Positions 11,985-22,830 of a stretch of 64,000 bases of DNA are shown here, piece by piece; position 1 is the stretch's first letter; every line of letters starts with the position of its first letter. The position numbers and the translations under genes are program-made. This stretch comes from Dastarcus helophoroides (taxonomy: Eukaryota > Arthropoda > Insecta > Coleoptera > Bothrideridae): assembly GCA_028583605.1 (NCBI GenBank), contig CM053333.1, positions 11,182,638-11,246,637 of the forward strand, written 5' to 3'. The notes under the pieces were generated by a model. That model made no database searches, was not told where the DNA came from, and saw only the letters and a program-made list of their open reading frames with translations.

Positions 11985-12110
11985 AATTACAACCTATCCT
12001 TGTTAAAGAAGGCGGTTCATCGCCATCTATCCTTGTTTCCACATCCTACTCGCAGTGCTTTGAAAGCATAATGGGGTACCCTTTGCGAGTGGATTAAACT
12101 TTAAAAAAAA
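11983..12110 (+). mobile_element. Jockey-like retrotransposon, last ~125 bp, inserted in copy B
   Basis: Encodes NYNLSLLKKAVHRHL, then FPHPTRSALKA and a stop, then the 3' UTR gggtaccctttgcgagtgga and a short A-run. This is the same 3' terminus as at 22.66 kb, 41.6 kb and 48.1 kb. The flanks read ggggacaa on the left and acaagatttg on the right, so the fragment splits the inverted-repeat arm, with a possible 4-bp ACAA target duplication. This is a classic dead-on-arrival, 5'-truncated insertion. Confidence 0.75.
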
Positions 12111-12989
12111 ACAAGATTTGTATTTCAACTTTCTATATGGAGCTTAGAATATACAACTTAGGCACAAATTTAAAATTTCCTGAGTATATTCTCAACATTA
12201 ACCAAAGAAAATTCTCACAATTTCCGACTTGCTATGGAAATGTTCCCTTTGGAATATACCTTCTCGCAATGTTGATTTTTAAGCGTAAAATTTTGCTCAA
12301 AAGGTCAACACGAGAGTTTCAAAATTTCGAGAAAAACTGAACAGTCGTAAAGAAATTTCTAGAAAAATCCCAACATTTTGAATTTCAAATTGAAATTTTT
12401 TGAAACATCTTAGATTTGGAGTCGTCGAAATTTTAAGAAAAACTCAAAATTTTCAAAGGAAAACCAAAATTTTTATTATATAAAAAGAAAAATTTTGAAA
12501 TTTTCGAATTTAGTATCGAAATTTCGACTTTTTATGCTTCTAAGGTAGAAATTTCGCTCAGAACCTGAAAAAATTTCCAAAAAAGCTCGACATTCATAAA
12601 AAAAGTCTAGAAAAATGTAAACCACTAAAAACTTAATTTGCAATGTTTTAGGAAAAAACTCTAAATTTTGAAAAAAATCAACATTTATGTAAAAATGCAC
12701 AAAATTTTGAATTTTTTATTGAAGTTTCGACTTTAAACTCAAATCTTCTACTTTTGCTCTAAATGTTGGGCTTTTCAGCTTCAAATTTTGCTCTAAACTT
12801 TAAAAAAATTCCAAAAAAGTTGAAATTTTGATAAAAGCGCGTGTTTAGTTTGAAAGTTTTTACTGTAAATGCGAATATTTCACTATTTTCCCCACCTTTT
12901 TTTTGAATTCGAAAACTATAAAATCGAGGTCAAAACTTTGAGTCTGCATCCTAAAATTTCATGAAAAATCTCGCAGAAAAAGTGAATAA

Positions 12990-13093
12990 CGAGAGAAGGG
13001 GGAGAAAGAGAAGAGAGAGACGAGAGAGAGAGACGAGAGAGAGAGAGAGAGAGACGAGAGAGAGACGAGAGAGAGAGACGAGAGAGAGAGAGA

Positions 13094-13131
<38 letters not shown>

Positions 13132-13282
13132 AGAGAGAGAGAGAAAAGAAAGAGAGAAGAGAGAGAGAAGAGAGAGAGAGAAGAGAGAGAGAAGAGAGAG
13201 AGAAGAGAGAGAGAAGAGAGAGAGAAGAGAGAGAGAAGAGAGAGAGAAGAGAGAGAGAAGAGAGAGAGAGAGAGAAGAGAGC

Positions 13283-13325
<43 letters not shown>

Positions 13326-13515
13326 AGAGAGAAGAGAGAGAGAAGAGAGAGAGAAGAGAGAGAGAGAGAAGAGAGCGAGAAGAGAGAGAGGAGAGAGAGA
13401 AGAGAGAGAGAAGAGAGAGAGAAGAGAGAGAGAAGAGAGAGAGAAGAGAGAGAGAAGAGAGAGAGAAGAGAGAGAGAAGAGAGAGAGGAGAGAGAGAGAG
13501 AGAGAAGAGAGCGAG

Positions 13516-13548
<33 letters not shown>

Positions 13549-14116
13549 AGAGAGAGAGAAAAGAGAGAGAGAAGAGAGAGAAAAGAGAGAGAGAAGAGAG
13601 AGAGAAAGAGAGACGCGGAGTAAGAAGAGTGAGGGGGTGAAGAGGGAAAGGAGGGAGAGGGAAAGGAGGGAGAGGGAGGAGCGAGAAAGAGAGAGAATAA
13701 GAAAAGAGGGAAGAGAGAAAGAAGAAAAATAAGATACAGATACAGAGAAAGGGGAGAGAAGAGATGAGAGAGGAGAGAGGAAACAGGGAGACAGAGAAAA
13801 AGAGAGAGGGAGAGAGAGAGAGAGAGAGAGAGAAAGACGGAGAGAGAAGAAATAGAAGAAGAACAGAGGGAAGAGAGAGAAGAAGGATATGATAAGGAGA
13901 TGGGGAGAGGGAAGAGAAGAGGAAGAAGAAGGAAGAGAAGAGACAGAGAGAGAGAGAGAGAGAGAGGGAGAAGAAAGAGAAAGACTGAGAGAGAAGAGAG
14001 AGGGGGTGAAGAAAGAGAAGAGAGAGGGGGAGGAGTGAGAAAGAGAGAGAGAAGAAGAAAAGAGGGAAGAGAGAGAAAGAAGAAAAATAAGATAAGTAAA
14101 GAGGGGAGAGAAAAAA
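12990..14116. repeat. GA-rich microsatellite, first tract (~1.1 kb)
   Basis: Almost pure purine on the plus strand. From about 13150 to 13600 the dominant period is 11 bp (gaagagagaga), with occasional gcgagaag variants. After 13620 it becomes more varied, with ggagaggg and gaagaaa words. Long open frames on both strands (Ser/Leu-rich on minus, Arg/Glu-rich on plus) are artefacts of composition. Confidence 0.95.
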
Positions 14117-14524
14117 GCTCGACATTCATAAAAAAAGTCTAGATATAAATAAACAACTAAAAACTTGATTTGCAATGTTTTAGGAAAAAAGCTCTAAATT
14201 TTGAAAAAAGTCAACATTTATGTAAAAATGTACAAAATTTTGAATTTTATATTGAAATTTCGACTTTAAACTCAAATCTTTTACTTCTGCTTTAAATGTT
14301 GTGCTTTTTGGCTTGAAATGTTGCTTTAAACTTTAAAAAAAAATCACAAATATAGAAATTTTGAGAAAAGCGCGTGTTTACTTTGAAATTTTTTACTGTA
14401 AACTCGAATATTTGACTATTTAACTCGCCTTTTTTTTTAAATTCGAAATTTTTATAAAGTCGGGGTCAAATTTTCTCTACACTTTAGTCTACACCCTTAA
14501 ATTTCATGGAAAAATCTCGCAGAA

Positions 14525-15165
14525 AAAATGAAGAACGAGAGAAGGGAAAGAAAGGGAAAAAAAGACGAGAGAGAAAGAAAGAGAGAAAAGAGAAGAGTGA
14601 GAAGAGAGGGGTGGTGAAGAGGGAGAGAGAGAGAAGAGGGAGAGGGAGGAAAAAGAAACATAGAAGAAGAAAAGAGGGAAGAGAGAGAAAGAGAAGAAAG
14701 ATAAGATAAAGAGACAGGGGTGAGAAGAGGAAGAGAGGAGAGACGAAGAAGAAAGATAAGATAAAGAAAAAGGGGAGAGTAAGAGAAGAAAGGGAGAAAG
14801 AGAGAGAGAGAGACGAAAAGAGAAGAGACAGGGGTGAAGAGGGAGAGGGAGGAGAAGAAGAGGGAGGAGAGACAAAGAGAGAGAAAGAAGAAGAAAAGAA
14901 GAAAGAGAGAGGGAAGAAAGATAATGAGTGAGGAAAGAAAAGAGGAAGAGAAGAGAGAGAAGAGACAGAGAGAGAAGAGACAGAGACAGAGAGAGAGAGA
15001 GAGAGGAAAGAGAGAAAAAAAGAGAGGGAGATATGGAGAAAGAGAAAAAGGAGGAGGGAGAGAAGAGAAAGAGAGAGAGAAAGAAGAGAAGAAAAAGAAA
15101 GAAAGAGAGAAAGGAGAGAAGAAAAAGAGAGAGAGAGACAGAAAAGAGAGAAGAAAAAGAACATG
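14525..15165. repeat. GA-rich microsatellite, second tract (~640 bp)
   Basis: Homologous position in the second duplication unit. It lacks the long regular 11-bp array of the first tract and is dominated by irregular gaaagaga, gagaaga and gagacaga words. The two tracts therefore diverged or expanded independently after the duplication. Confidence 0.93.
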
Positions 15166-15179
15166 AGACATTTAATATG

Positions 15180-15960
15180 TAGTTTCAAATTTTGAGAAAA
15201 GGCTGCAATCAGTTTTAAAAAATTTAGTTGTAATGAGAAAATGGTCGAAAATTAATTCGAAATGTAGAAATCACAAAATTTCCAGAAAAAGTGTAAATTT
15301 ACGGATAAACTGAAAGAAATGGCCTTTGAGTTCGATTTTTGAGGTTATAGATTTCAGATTTTGAAGGGAAAATTTCTGAAAGAAACTAAAATTTATGTAA
15401 AACAAAAAACAAAATAAAAGTTGGGTTTAGAGTAGACATTTTATCCTTATATAAATTTGGATTTAATTCCAGTTTATTTAAAAAGTTTAAGTTGTAATAG
15501 GAAACGTTGACATTAAGTTCGAATGGTCGAATTTGTTCTCAAAGTTTTGACTATTAAACTCGAGCTTTTGGTTGAAATTTTTGAAAACTTTTAGAAAGTG
15601 AATAAACTTTGAAAAAAAAACTTCAGAGCTTAAAAACAATTTCCAAATCGGGTTTAAAAATGTCAAGTTCAATCTCGAAAAGTTGCTACCTAATTCTTTT
15701 AGAGAAACATCAAAACTTGTTAACAAAACTCCCTAATTGTAACAAGAAATTTCGGGAGAAGGGTTGCAATTTTGGGCCTAAACATTGAATTTGACAAAAA
15801 AAAAATAAAACAAAAAACTCGAAAATATAATAAATTTGTTTTCGAGTTTTTTGTTTTATTTTTTTTGTCAAAAAACTGGGTTTTGTGAAAAAACAATTTA
15901 CAATGTACAAAAAGTCGAAATTTTTTGTGTTTCTATTTCTAGAAAAAGTGAGTTTTTAAT
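15180..15960. repeat. Degenerate AT-rich repeat block
   Basis: The TTCGAAATTTT word family again, in mixed orientation, including a strong hairpin at 15790-15872 listed separately. Confidence 0.65.
15790..15872. repeat. Near-perfect hairpin, ~35-bp arms
   Basis: Left arm begins tttgacaaaaaaaa, continues taaaacaaaaaactcgaaaa, and is mirrored by ttttcgagttttttgtttta and ttttttgtcaaa. The loop is about 12 bp (around 15827-15838). Confidence 0.85.
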
Positions 15961-18900
15961 AAAGACCAACCTTACCCCTTTACGCCCGGTAATTCTTTAG
16001 GTATGTAAATATGAGTTTTCATCAAATAACGTAATCGATGCGCTAACAAAATCTTATAGTTTCGGTGCCTGCTTAATTAAACTTTCTTAAATCAAATTGT
16101 GTACGTTATCGTGCGACTACGCGTTCTTGGCACATGAAAGGCTGCAATCTAGATCGTATTCTACGTTATCGTGTTATCGATAGCATTTTACTGAAGAAGT
16201 CTTAGATAATTTGTACGCTTCGGTCTATTTTGCGGCTGAAAAATAGATCCTGTTGGGCAAAGATACCTATATGGTTTAGTTTCAGGCTCCGTTAGTTTCC
16301 TAATGAGTTTCAGTAACGCCAACAAGTTGCTTGAAATAACAGAATTCTTGGTCTATCGTGAATATAAAATAAAGATGCTGGATCAGGTTGATCGAGAAGC
16401 AAGCAAACGAGGTATTCATTCGTTAACTTGATGGATGTTAACGGCAAAACAGCTGTTTTGTTCGGTTTACCTAGTGTCCATATTAGAATTAATTCTATTA
16501 TTCCCTGGACTCTCATACTTTTAAAACAAGCGCTTCTTTCTATTTATACTTATTACGGTACCAAATTAGTAATATTGTTGAAGGAAACATTAATTTTACT
16601 AAGCTGAAGATGTAAGTTATCTTTTACGTAGTGTAGTAGGGCGTCATTCCTTTGACATCGTAACATCTAAGATAAAAAAAGATGCGTTCCAAAGAGAAGT
16701 ATAACTCCATAAATAGTGGAAATGTCATTAGTATTTCTAAGGTTTCGTTGCAATTCTAAGGATTCATCTGCGTATTCCGAGAGATGGAAATGAAAAAGTG
16801 CCGAGTAAAGCAATGAGAGGAATATGATCTATTTAATGGAAAATGGTGAGACTAAGTAGCAGAAGGGAGACCTTAGCTCTGTCGCTTACACCAAATCTCC
16901 GAGTAAAAGACAAAACCGCATTAAAAGCCTATCGCCTTTGTGCTGTCGTTTAGGCCTATAATCAAATTAATCTTACCCCGCCTTCATTTCAGAATTCAAA
17001 TAACGGTAACACGGCCGGCAAAATTAACCATCTCCTACGTTACGTTCGTACAGCACACGCAAATTTTTGCTTTATTAAATATGCCTTATTACCGTAAACT
17101 GCCTGATATGTTCGTGTTAATACATAGTATCACTAGCCAAGCTAGTCACCTCGATCGGGAAAAATTCTGAGGTCGTAACCTCAGCCAATTCCCGCGGATT
17201 ATTCGCACATATAAAAGTTTTTTAAATGCCGCTAGCGCAGAAAATACCACTGTAATTACAGCCTGAATAGTTAAAAAATAAGAAACGTTGAAGATGACGA
17301 ATGCAGATTTTGAAAAAGACCCTGATCGTTAAACGTGCATTCGCAGCAATAACGACCTCTAACATTTAATTGAAAGATTGAACTGAAATTAAAACTTCAT
17401 CTGCATCTTTAATGCAAAGATTTCCCAATTATTATCTACGATAGAATACTTCCTAAATTCTAATATTTTAATAAAATACCCTGTTATTTTGTAGGGAAGG
17501 TAATCTGCGAAGGCTTGGAACAATTCGAAATTCCTAGTTTAATTCTTATGATTTTATTTTGAGTTTCAATTTGAAATTTTAAGAAAAAAATTTGTTTTTA
17601 TAGAGACAACACCACCAGTTTTAGAAAAACGCTTCCCTGAACTTAAAAGTAGACGATTTGAAAAACGAGACGAACTCGTTGTGCCTAAACGCCCCCGATT
17701 GCAAAAAAGCATATTTGGGGACCTCATAGGTGAATGAAACACTTTGGTGAATTTAACCTAATAAGACGATAAATATCGTTAGTAGAAACGCTGGCAGTAG
17801 GGAATCAATTCTTATCGAGAACAATGACTATAATAGCCATGGTCTGTAGAACGCACCATAAAAATAAAATGACTTGCGTGTCATTTGTTCTTGTCAGGAA
17901 TACGCTAATTATTTCCGCTTTATCGGATTGAGTATAATTCTCTGTATTTACCATGCGAAGACAAAGTGACATCTATCCTGACGTATAACTAGCATTACCT
18001 ACAAAAATGTCTATGTGAAAGAGGACACTAGACTGCATAATATTTAGAAATAATCTCAGAGACCTATTCCTGGATATTTCTCTTGCTTGGATGTACCAAT
18101 TGATGCACTTCTGGCGTAAGTATTTTTATAAACTTGAGGCCGACTGTAGCTTTCGAATGCATTTTTGTTGTTGAAATAAATTGGAAGTCTTCATGACAAT
18201 AACAATTCTGCAATATTTCAAATCTTTGGAAGTTCGGGCTTATGAACACTGAACAATTCCACTAATTAATACCATTATGTGGTTTTGAAATATAAAAGTG
18301 TCTTTTAAAATTAATTGATTGAAAATGTTTTGTAATTCGGTGGAACATATTTTAAAAAGTGGAAGAGAAATCAAGTACGTAATTTCCAACATTACATTTT
18401 GAAAGCAAAAGAAACAAAAGCTGCTGGAAATAAAATCAACAATGACTTCATCGTGATATTTGATTATCGAAATTCCGAATCGCAATTTAACGAAAGAGGT
18501 GCTCCAGTCCGAAAGCTCCATATGAAGTTGAAAATGACCTAATCGACTTATATGCCTGGAAGTTTCCTAGACGTGCTTTCAGGATCAAGTCCAGGCCACC
18601 AATCATAAATTAATTAAAACACGTCCGCGAACAATAACCGATATTTATTGAGGTCACGGTGGGTAATTGAAGTCAAACTGGAACGATGCTTAGCAAAGTG
18701 ACACAAGTGCAGCCACAATGAGGGGCTCTGTACCAGTTCGGTCAGGTTTACACACATGTCAAATACAAGCGTTATATTGTCCTCCTCCAAACAATTGTGC
18801 CGCCAGGTATTGTGCCCCACTTAATTAATTTAAAATCTTGCGCATCCTATCCCAACTTTACCTACAATATCTGACTGATCGAGTACGGCATACGATCGAA

Positions 18901-19405
18901 GCCTTCAATAAATAAACAACCTGAACCCACACTTATCGTTGTCAATTAAAACGTGTCCACGGATTTCTCTAATAGACGGAGGACACATTTGCAATGAATG
19001 TTAGATGGCTACGCTTAAACCGTCTAATGAAACGGGCACCCAAGGAAGAAAACGTATAAATAAAAGAAATTTCATAGAATGTTGAAAAGTAACCAATCGA
19101 AATATGATAAATTTCAATTATATTAAATGGAGTTTTCTATTGACATTTGATTGATGTAACAAAAACTAACGAGAAATACAACTAGCGAATGTAAAGCATC
19201 TCCCATAGGATGTAATGGGGAAATCCCAGGCTTGGAATTAGTCGATAGATCAATAAAAATTAGCAAGTGGTGTCCTTGATGCACTGTGGAAACATCTTAA
19301 GGTTGTGGAAAAATACTGATGGTAGGAAAGCTCTTTTAATCTGTTCTAGCATGTCACGTGCAAAATGCACTCTTCCCAAAATTATAAGTAGTTTTATTTC
19401 AGCAA
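15960..19405. other. Single-copy-looking sequence; no gene recognised
   Basis: Mostly non-repetitive, with no frame longer than about 95 codons and no domain or motif I recognise on either strand. A short AT-rich stretch near 17520-17600 has the common TTCGAAATTT flavour. It could be intergenic sequence, or intron of the ephrin or another gene, but the sequence does not decide this. Confidence 0.5.
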
Positions 19406-19622
19406 TTTTGGTAAAAGGGACTGGTCCTTGATTATCTTTAACAATTGAATTATAAATATTGTCCCCTGAAACAAAAAAGGTTAAAAAACACACCAAAGGT
19501 TGCTCTAACGCGTAGCATCTCTCTGAAGATAATAGCTTGGCTATCGAAACGCGTTAGAGCAACCTTTGTTATGTTTTTTAATCTTTCTTGGTGTCAGGGG
19601 ACAAGATTTGTATTTCAAGTTT
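19406..19622. mobile_element. Inverted-repeat element (copy C)
   Basis: Starts attttggtaaaagggactgg, continues tccttgattatcttta, and ends acaagatttgtatttcaag. The plus strand at 19520-19560 carries ctctctgaagataatagc, ttggctatcgaaacgcgtt and agagc, the clearest hammerhead-like core on the plus strand apart from a mismatch at the base of stem II. The left arm is partly deleted (aacgcgtagcatctc), so the palindrome is asymmetric. Confidence 0.85.
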
Positions 19623-20465
19623 TGTTTCACTTTTCATTTATTTAGTAAATATTGGTGTTTAATGATATACACGAGAATGCATGAATTATTTTCGTCGAAA
19701 TTTTTAAATCGAAATCCTTTTGGTCAAATAATTTAGATATCTTATAACATTTATATAATTGTTTAACTTTTTTGAAATTGAGATAAATATTATTGAAAAA
19801 AATCTTTTATACTTCTATAGTTTGTTGTTCTACGAATTTTGATAGTGTTTATGTTTTGAATAGTTGACCTTTTTCGTTTTAGAAGATTCTCGGTTGGCAA
19901 CTAAGGTTCAGTCCCTTCAGTCTTCAACCTGTTTGAACCAACCTTGGTGCCGTCAAAACGCACCATGCTTGTGGTTTCTGGATTGAACAATTTTCTTAGC
20001 AAAGGTAATCGACACCATTCTGATCTTTTTGATTCCTTTTTCGAAATTTGGTTTCTTTTATAATAGAGTTGTTTCCTGCAATACCATTGCACCGTTGCTA
20101 CCATTCTATGTGATCAGTTATCGTTCCATTAAATCTAGGAAAAGGTTCTGCAGTTTCTGAAAACAAATTGTGAATACTAATGTTGTAAAGAAGCTTTTGA
20201 AGGGTCCGTTAAAATCCAGCTTTTGTGAAAATGTGTGCTTCTGAAGGTTCATAGGATCAATTGCACTAGCGTTTCTGGTTTTTTATGGAAGGCTCCTCGA
20301 TAGAATTCGTACGTCCGGTTTTTGGTTTAGAAATGGTTTTGTAATGGAACACCAACTTTTCTCGAGAATTCTTTTTAAAGGAGCCTTTGAACCGAGACTG
20401 TTGTGTCAGAATTTTACGGTATCGTTTTCAGAAAGCTGGAATTGCCGTTTCCGAATTTTTTAGAC
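19623..20465. other. No feature recognised
   Basis: About 840 bp of T-rich sequence containing short words shared with the AT-rich blocks. No frame has recognisable homology. Confidence 0.4.
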
Positions 20466-20655
20466 GTTTTTGGAAGGACTACAAACATTAATGACACGCA
20501 AAACCGAAATCAGCCAGCGGTATAGATTAGACCTAAATATAAAGAAGACAAAATACATGGTTATCAGTAAACGCTTAACACTGAATACACAACTGACGAT
20601 CAACCAGCAACCAATCGAAAGGATTGAAAACTATACATACCTTCTGGATTCTTGA
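20466..20655 (+). pseudogene. RTE-like retrotransposon copy 1, RT fragment (5' piece)
   Basis: Encodes a continuous stretch including LDLNIKKTKYMVISK, then LTINQQPIERIENYTYL. This is the conserved region just after the YADD motif in RTE-type reverse transcriptases of animal non-LTR retrotransposons (N-x-x-KTK-x-M and Y-x-YLG). The frame stops abruptly at 20655, where an inserted segment begins. The continuation (WDPSLEIKQRI) is found 1.1 kb downstream at 21797. The YADD motif and everything upstream are missing, so this is a 5'-truncated, interrupted copy. Confidence 0.85.
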
Positions 20656-20849
20656 TTCGTTGTGGGTTGCCTAAAGTTTAGGCCAGCACTTAGGCCACCC
20701 TTTCCGGGCCCATTGTTCTATCCCCGTGATTGAAATGTCCTTGGTCATTCATTCAGCCACCCAACCTTGTTAAGAAACTGAAGAACGTCCCTTGGATGCG
20801 CCTCTCTCAAATTGGCCACACTAGTCCAGAAGTCCCCCAGCGTGGATCA

Positions 20850-21540
20850 TCTGATTGATGATAGTGCCGGGCAGTGACACATAACGTGCTCGACACTCTC
20901 ATCTTCTTCTAAACCCCCTCTACAACTCGGCTCGTTTATAATTCCTATTATGTAGAGGTGTTTGTTTAATCGACAGTGACCTGTCCAAATCCCTACAAGT
21001 TTCCTGAGGTTATTCCTTGAAAGTTGTAGGCATAGTTTTGCCCTTTCCCTGCACGGCATTTTGTCGGCATATTGTTATTGATGCCCATATGGCTTTGTGT
21101 TTACGATAAATTTCTTCGTTAAGTAGGGATCTAGTCAGGAGAAGGGTTGGTTCTGGTCCAACGAATTGTCTCTCCGAAGACTTCCTCGCCAGTTTGTCAG
21201 CGCGTTCGTTTCCCTCTTTCCCATAATGTCCTTTGATCCATATTAGATCAATTGCAATCTTCTGTGATAGACTTTCTAAAGCTAGGTGGCAGTTCCATAC
21301 CAGCACTGAGTTTGTTTTCGCATTCCTCAGGGCCTTAAGCTGTCTGTCTTTATTTGGATCTATTTTCCTGTAATGCTCAGTCATTGGTTCGACAACATCT
21401 CTGCTTGGAAGGTTGTTGAGTATTTATCTAACTTAATACTTACATTTAGGTTCAGGTCTTCCTAGAAGATTCCTGTTCCAGTGGCCGTATTTGTTTTCGA
21501 TCCATCCGTGTATATACTTACGTCTGGTATCCTTGCTTGC
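20850..21540 (-). pseudogene. RNase H domain of a non-LTR retrotransposon (I/R1/LOA-type), inserted in RTE copy 1
   Basis: The minus strand first gives ARIPDVSIYTDGSKT (first catalytic Asp of RNase H, about 21490-21540). Then, after frameshifts, it gives LALESLSQK, and LIWIKGHYGKEGNERADKLA (21170-21250), the W-x-x-GH-x-G-x-x-GNE-x-AD signature. The last part has LRKLVGIWTGHCRLNKHL and a Cys/His pattern CRGG..EDESVEHVMCHC, typical of the C-terminal region after RNase H in I/R1-like elements. The upstream side is separated by about 70 bp from the inverted-repeat copy D. Frame disruptions at about 21030 and 21400 make it a pseudogene. No RT of the same element is seen. Confidence 0.88.
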
Positions 21541-21605
21541 AGTTCATTCCTTTTTATACGGTAGGATTTTGTTATACATACCTTAGCACTAATGGAAATA
21601 TTTTT

Positions 21606-21792
21606 ATTTTTTGGTGGAACGGACTGGTCCTTGGTTATCTTCAAAAATTGAAATACAAATTTTGTCTCTGAAGCCAAGAAAGATTAAAAAACACAACAAA
21701 GGTTGCTCTAACACATTTCGACAGTCAAGCTATCATCTTTGGAGAGATTAATCTTTCTTCGTTTCAGGGGACCAGATTTGTATTTTAATTTT
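21606..21792. mobile_element. Inverted-repeat element (copy D)
   Basis: Starts ttttttggtggaacggactg and ends gaccagatttgtattttaat. Left arm has ccaagaaagattaaaaaaca, then gttgctctaacacatttcga and cagtcaagctatcatc. The right arm lacks the core and resumes at taatctttcttcgtttcagg. The core on the minus strand is mutated (gaaatgtgtt for gaaacgcgtt). It forms the right edge of the segment that interrupts RTE copy 1. Confidence 0.8.
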
Positions 21793-21796
21793 TACT

Positions 21797-22318
21797 AATT
21801 TAGAGAGTCAATGGGATCCCTCACTAGAAATAAAACAACGTATAGGAAACGCTAGAATAGCATTTACGAAAATGAGTACTGTCTTCAGAAGTCATGACCT
21901 ACCGCTGAAAACAAAGATCCTCGTACTGCAATTTTATACTTTTCCAGTTTTGCTCTACGGAGCGCAAGCTTGGACACTCTCTGAAGCGTCAATGAAAAAA
22001 CTTGAAGCGTTTGATGTGCTGTAGACACATCTTAGGGATCTCGTGGATCGACCATGTCTCGAATAACGAAGTCCTACGCAGAATGGGAAAGGAATGCGAA
22101 ATTACCACTACAATTAGGAAACGCAAATTGGAGTACCTGGTCCATATTATGAGAAACGAATAATGATATGGCCTTCTCCAACTGATACTGCAAGAGAAAG
22201 TAAGAGAGGACCAGGACGAAGATGAATTTCATGGCTTCAGAACTTAAGAAAATGGTTTAACATGACCACGACTGGACTGTTCTGTGCAGCTACCAATAAA
22301 GTAAGAATAGACATGCAA
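21797..22318 (+). pseudogene. RTE-like retrotransposon copy 1, RT C-terminal region (middle piece)
   Basis: Continues the RT broken at 20655: SQWDPSLEIKQRIGNARIAF, then VLLYGAQAWTL (family pattern LLYG.E.W), KLEAFD, then in another frame HILGISWIDHVSNNEVLRRM, KRKLEYLVHIMRNE, GRRRISWLQNLRKWF and LFCAATNKVRI. These blocks match the well-known C-terminal part of insect RTE-like elements, in which the last helix reads roughly L-F-R-A-A-x-N-K. Several stops and shifts are present. The frame is cut at NKVRI by inverted-repeat copy E. Confidence 0.88.
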
Positions 22319-22434
22319 ATTAAAATACAAATCTTGTCCCCTAAAACCAAGAAAGATTCTTTCTTGGTTTCAGAGGACAATATTTGTATTTCAATTATTG
22401 AAGATAACCAAGGACCAGTCCGTTCCACCAAAAA
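22318..22434. mobile_element. Inverted-repeat element, short form (copy E), reverse orientation
   Basis: Left arm aaatacaaatcttgtccc and aaaaccaagaaaga is directly mirrored by tctttcttggtttcagagg and acaatatttgtatttc. The central core arms are entirely missing. The right end reads ccaaggaccagtccgttcca, the reverse complement of the start of copy D. It sits within the RTE copy 1 coding sequence, between NKVRI and IAMLVVNIW. Confidence 0.85.
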
Positions 22435-22500
22435 TAGCAATGCTAGTCGTAAACATTTGGAGCGAATAGGTACCACAAGAAGAAGAAAATACAAATCCTT
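22435..22500 (+). pseudogene. RTE-like retrotransposon copy 1, last codons and (GAA)n tail
   Basis: Encodes IAMLVVNIWSE then a stop, followed by ccacaagaagaagaaaatac. This restores the ending expected after NKVRI in this family and shows the short GAA-type tail shared with the other three RTE-like copies in the window. Confidence 0.8.
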
Positions 22501-22654
22501 AATGCTGTGTAAATATTGGAACTCGTGAAAATATTTTAAAGCTTCGGAAAGATTTAGGCGCTATGAAAATGTGTCAGAAACAATTTTGACATCACTAGAT
22601 CATTCTAAAATAAGAAAGGACTTTTTGAAACTAGTGAAAGACCTCGACTTTTTT

Positions 22655-22830
22655 TTAAAGTTTAATCCACTCGCAAAGGGTAACCCCATTATGCTTTCAA
22701 AGCACTGCGAGTAGGATGCGGAAACAAGGATAGATGGCGATGAACCGCCTTCTTAAACAAGGATAGGTTGTAATTTTTGGGGAAAATTCCTTTCGGTAAC
22801 AAGTTCCATAACTTGGAAGTTCTATATATT
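22655..22830 (-). mobile_element. Jockey-like retrotransposon, 3'-end fragment
   Basis: Minus strand: ITTYPCL..RFIAIYPCFRI in shifted frames, corresponding to NYNLSLFKKAVHR and the HPTRSALK end of the longer copy, then ccctttgcgagtggattaaa and a short A-run. The left boundary at 22655 is the element's 3' terminus. Confidence 0.8.

Larger units (their letters stand above)
12585..15165. repeat. Tandem segmental duplication, unit ~1.53 kb, each with a giant purine tract
   Basis: The unit starts gctcgacattcataaaaaaa at 12585 and again at 14117. Each unit has about 400 bp of AT-rich repeat with matching landmarks: ttaggaaaaaactctaaatt or close variant, aaagcgcgtgttta, and atttcatg.aaaaatctcgcag at about 12955 and 14500. 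A long GA tract follows in each. The offset between copies is 1532 bp at the start and 1545 bp near the tract. The copies differ by many substitutions, so the event is old relative to microsatellite turnover. The AT-rich stretch just left (12340-12584) is the same low-complexity family. Confidence 0.88.

Noticed and set aside
12916..14175. Long minus-strand Ser/Leu-rich frames (up to 419 codons) and plus-strand Arg/Glu-rich frame
   Set aside because: They are readings of the GA microsatellite in every frame; all frames are open because the tract lacks stop triplets. No protein features.
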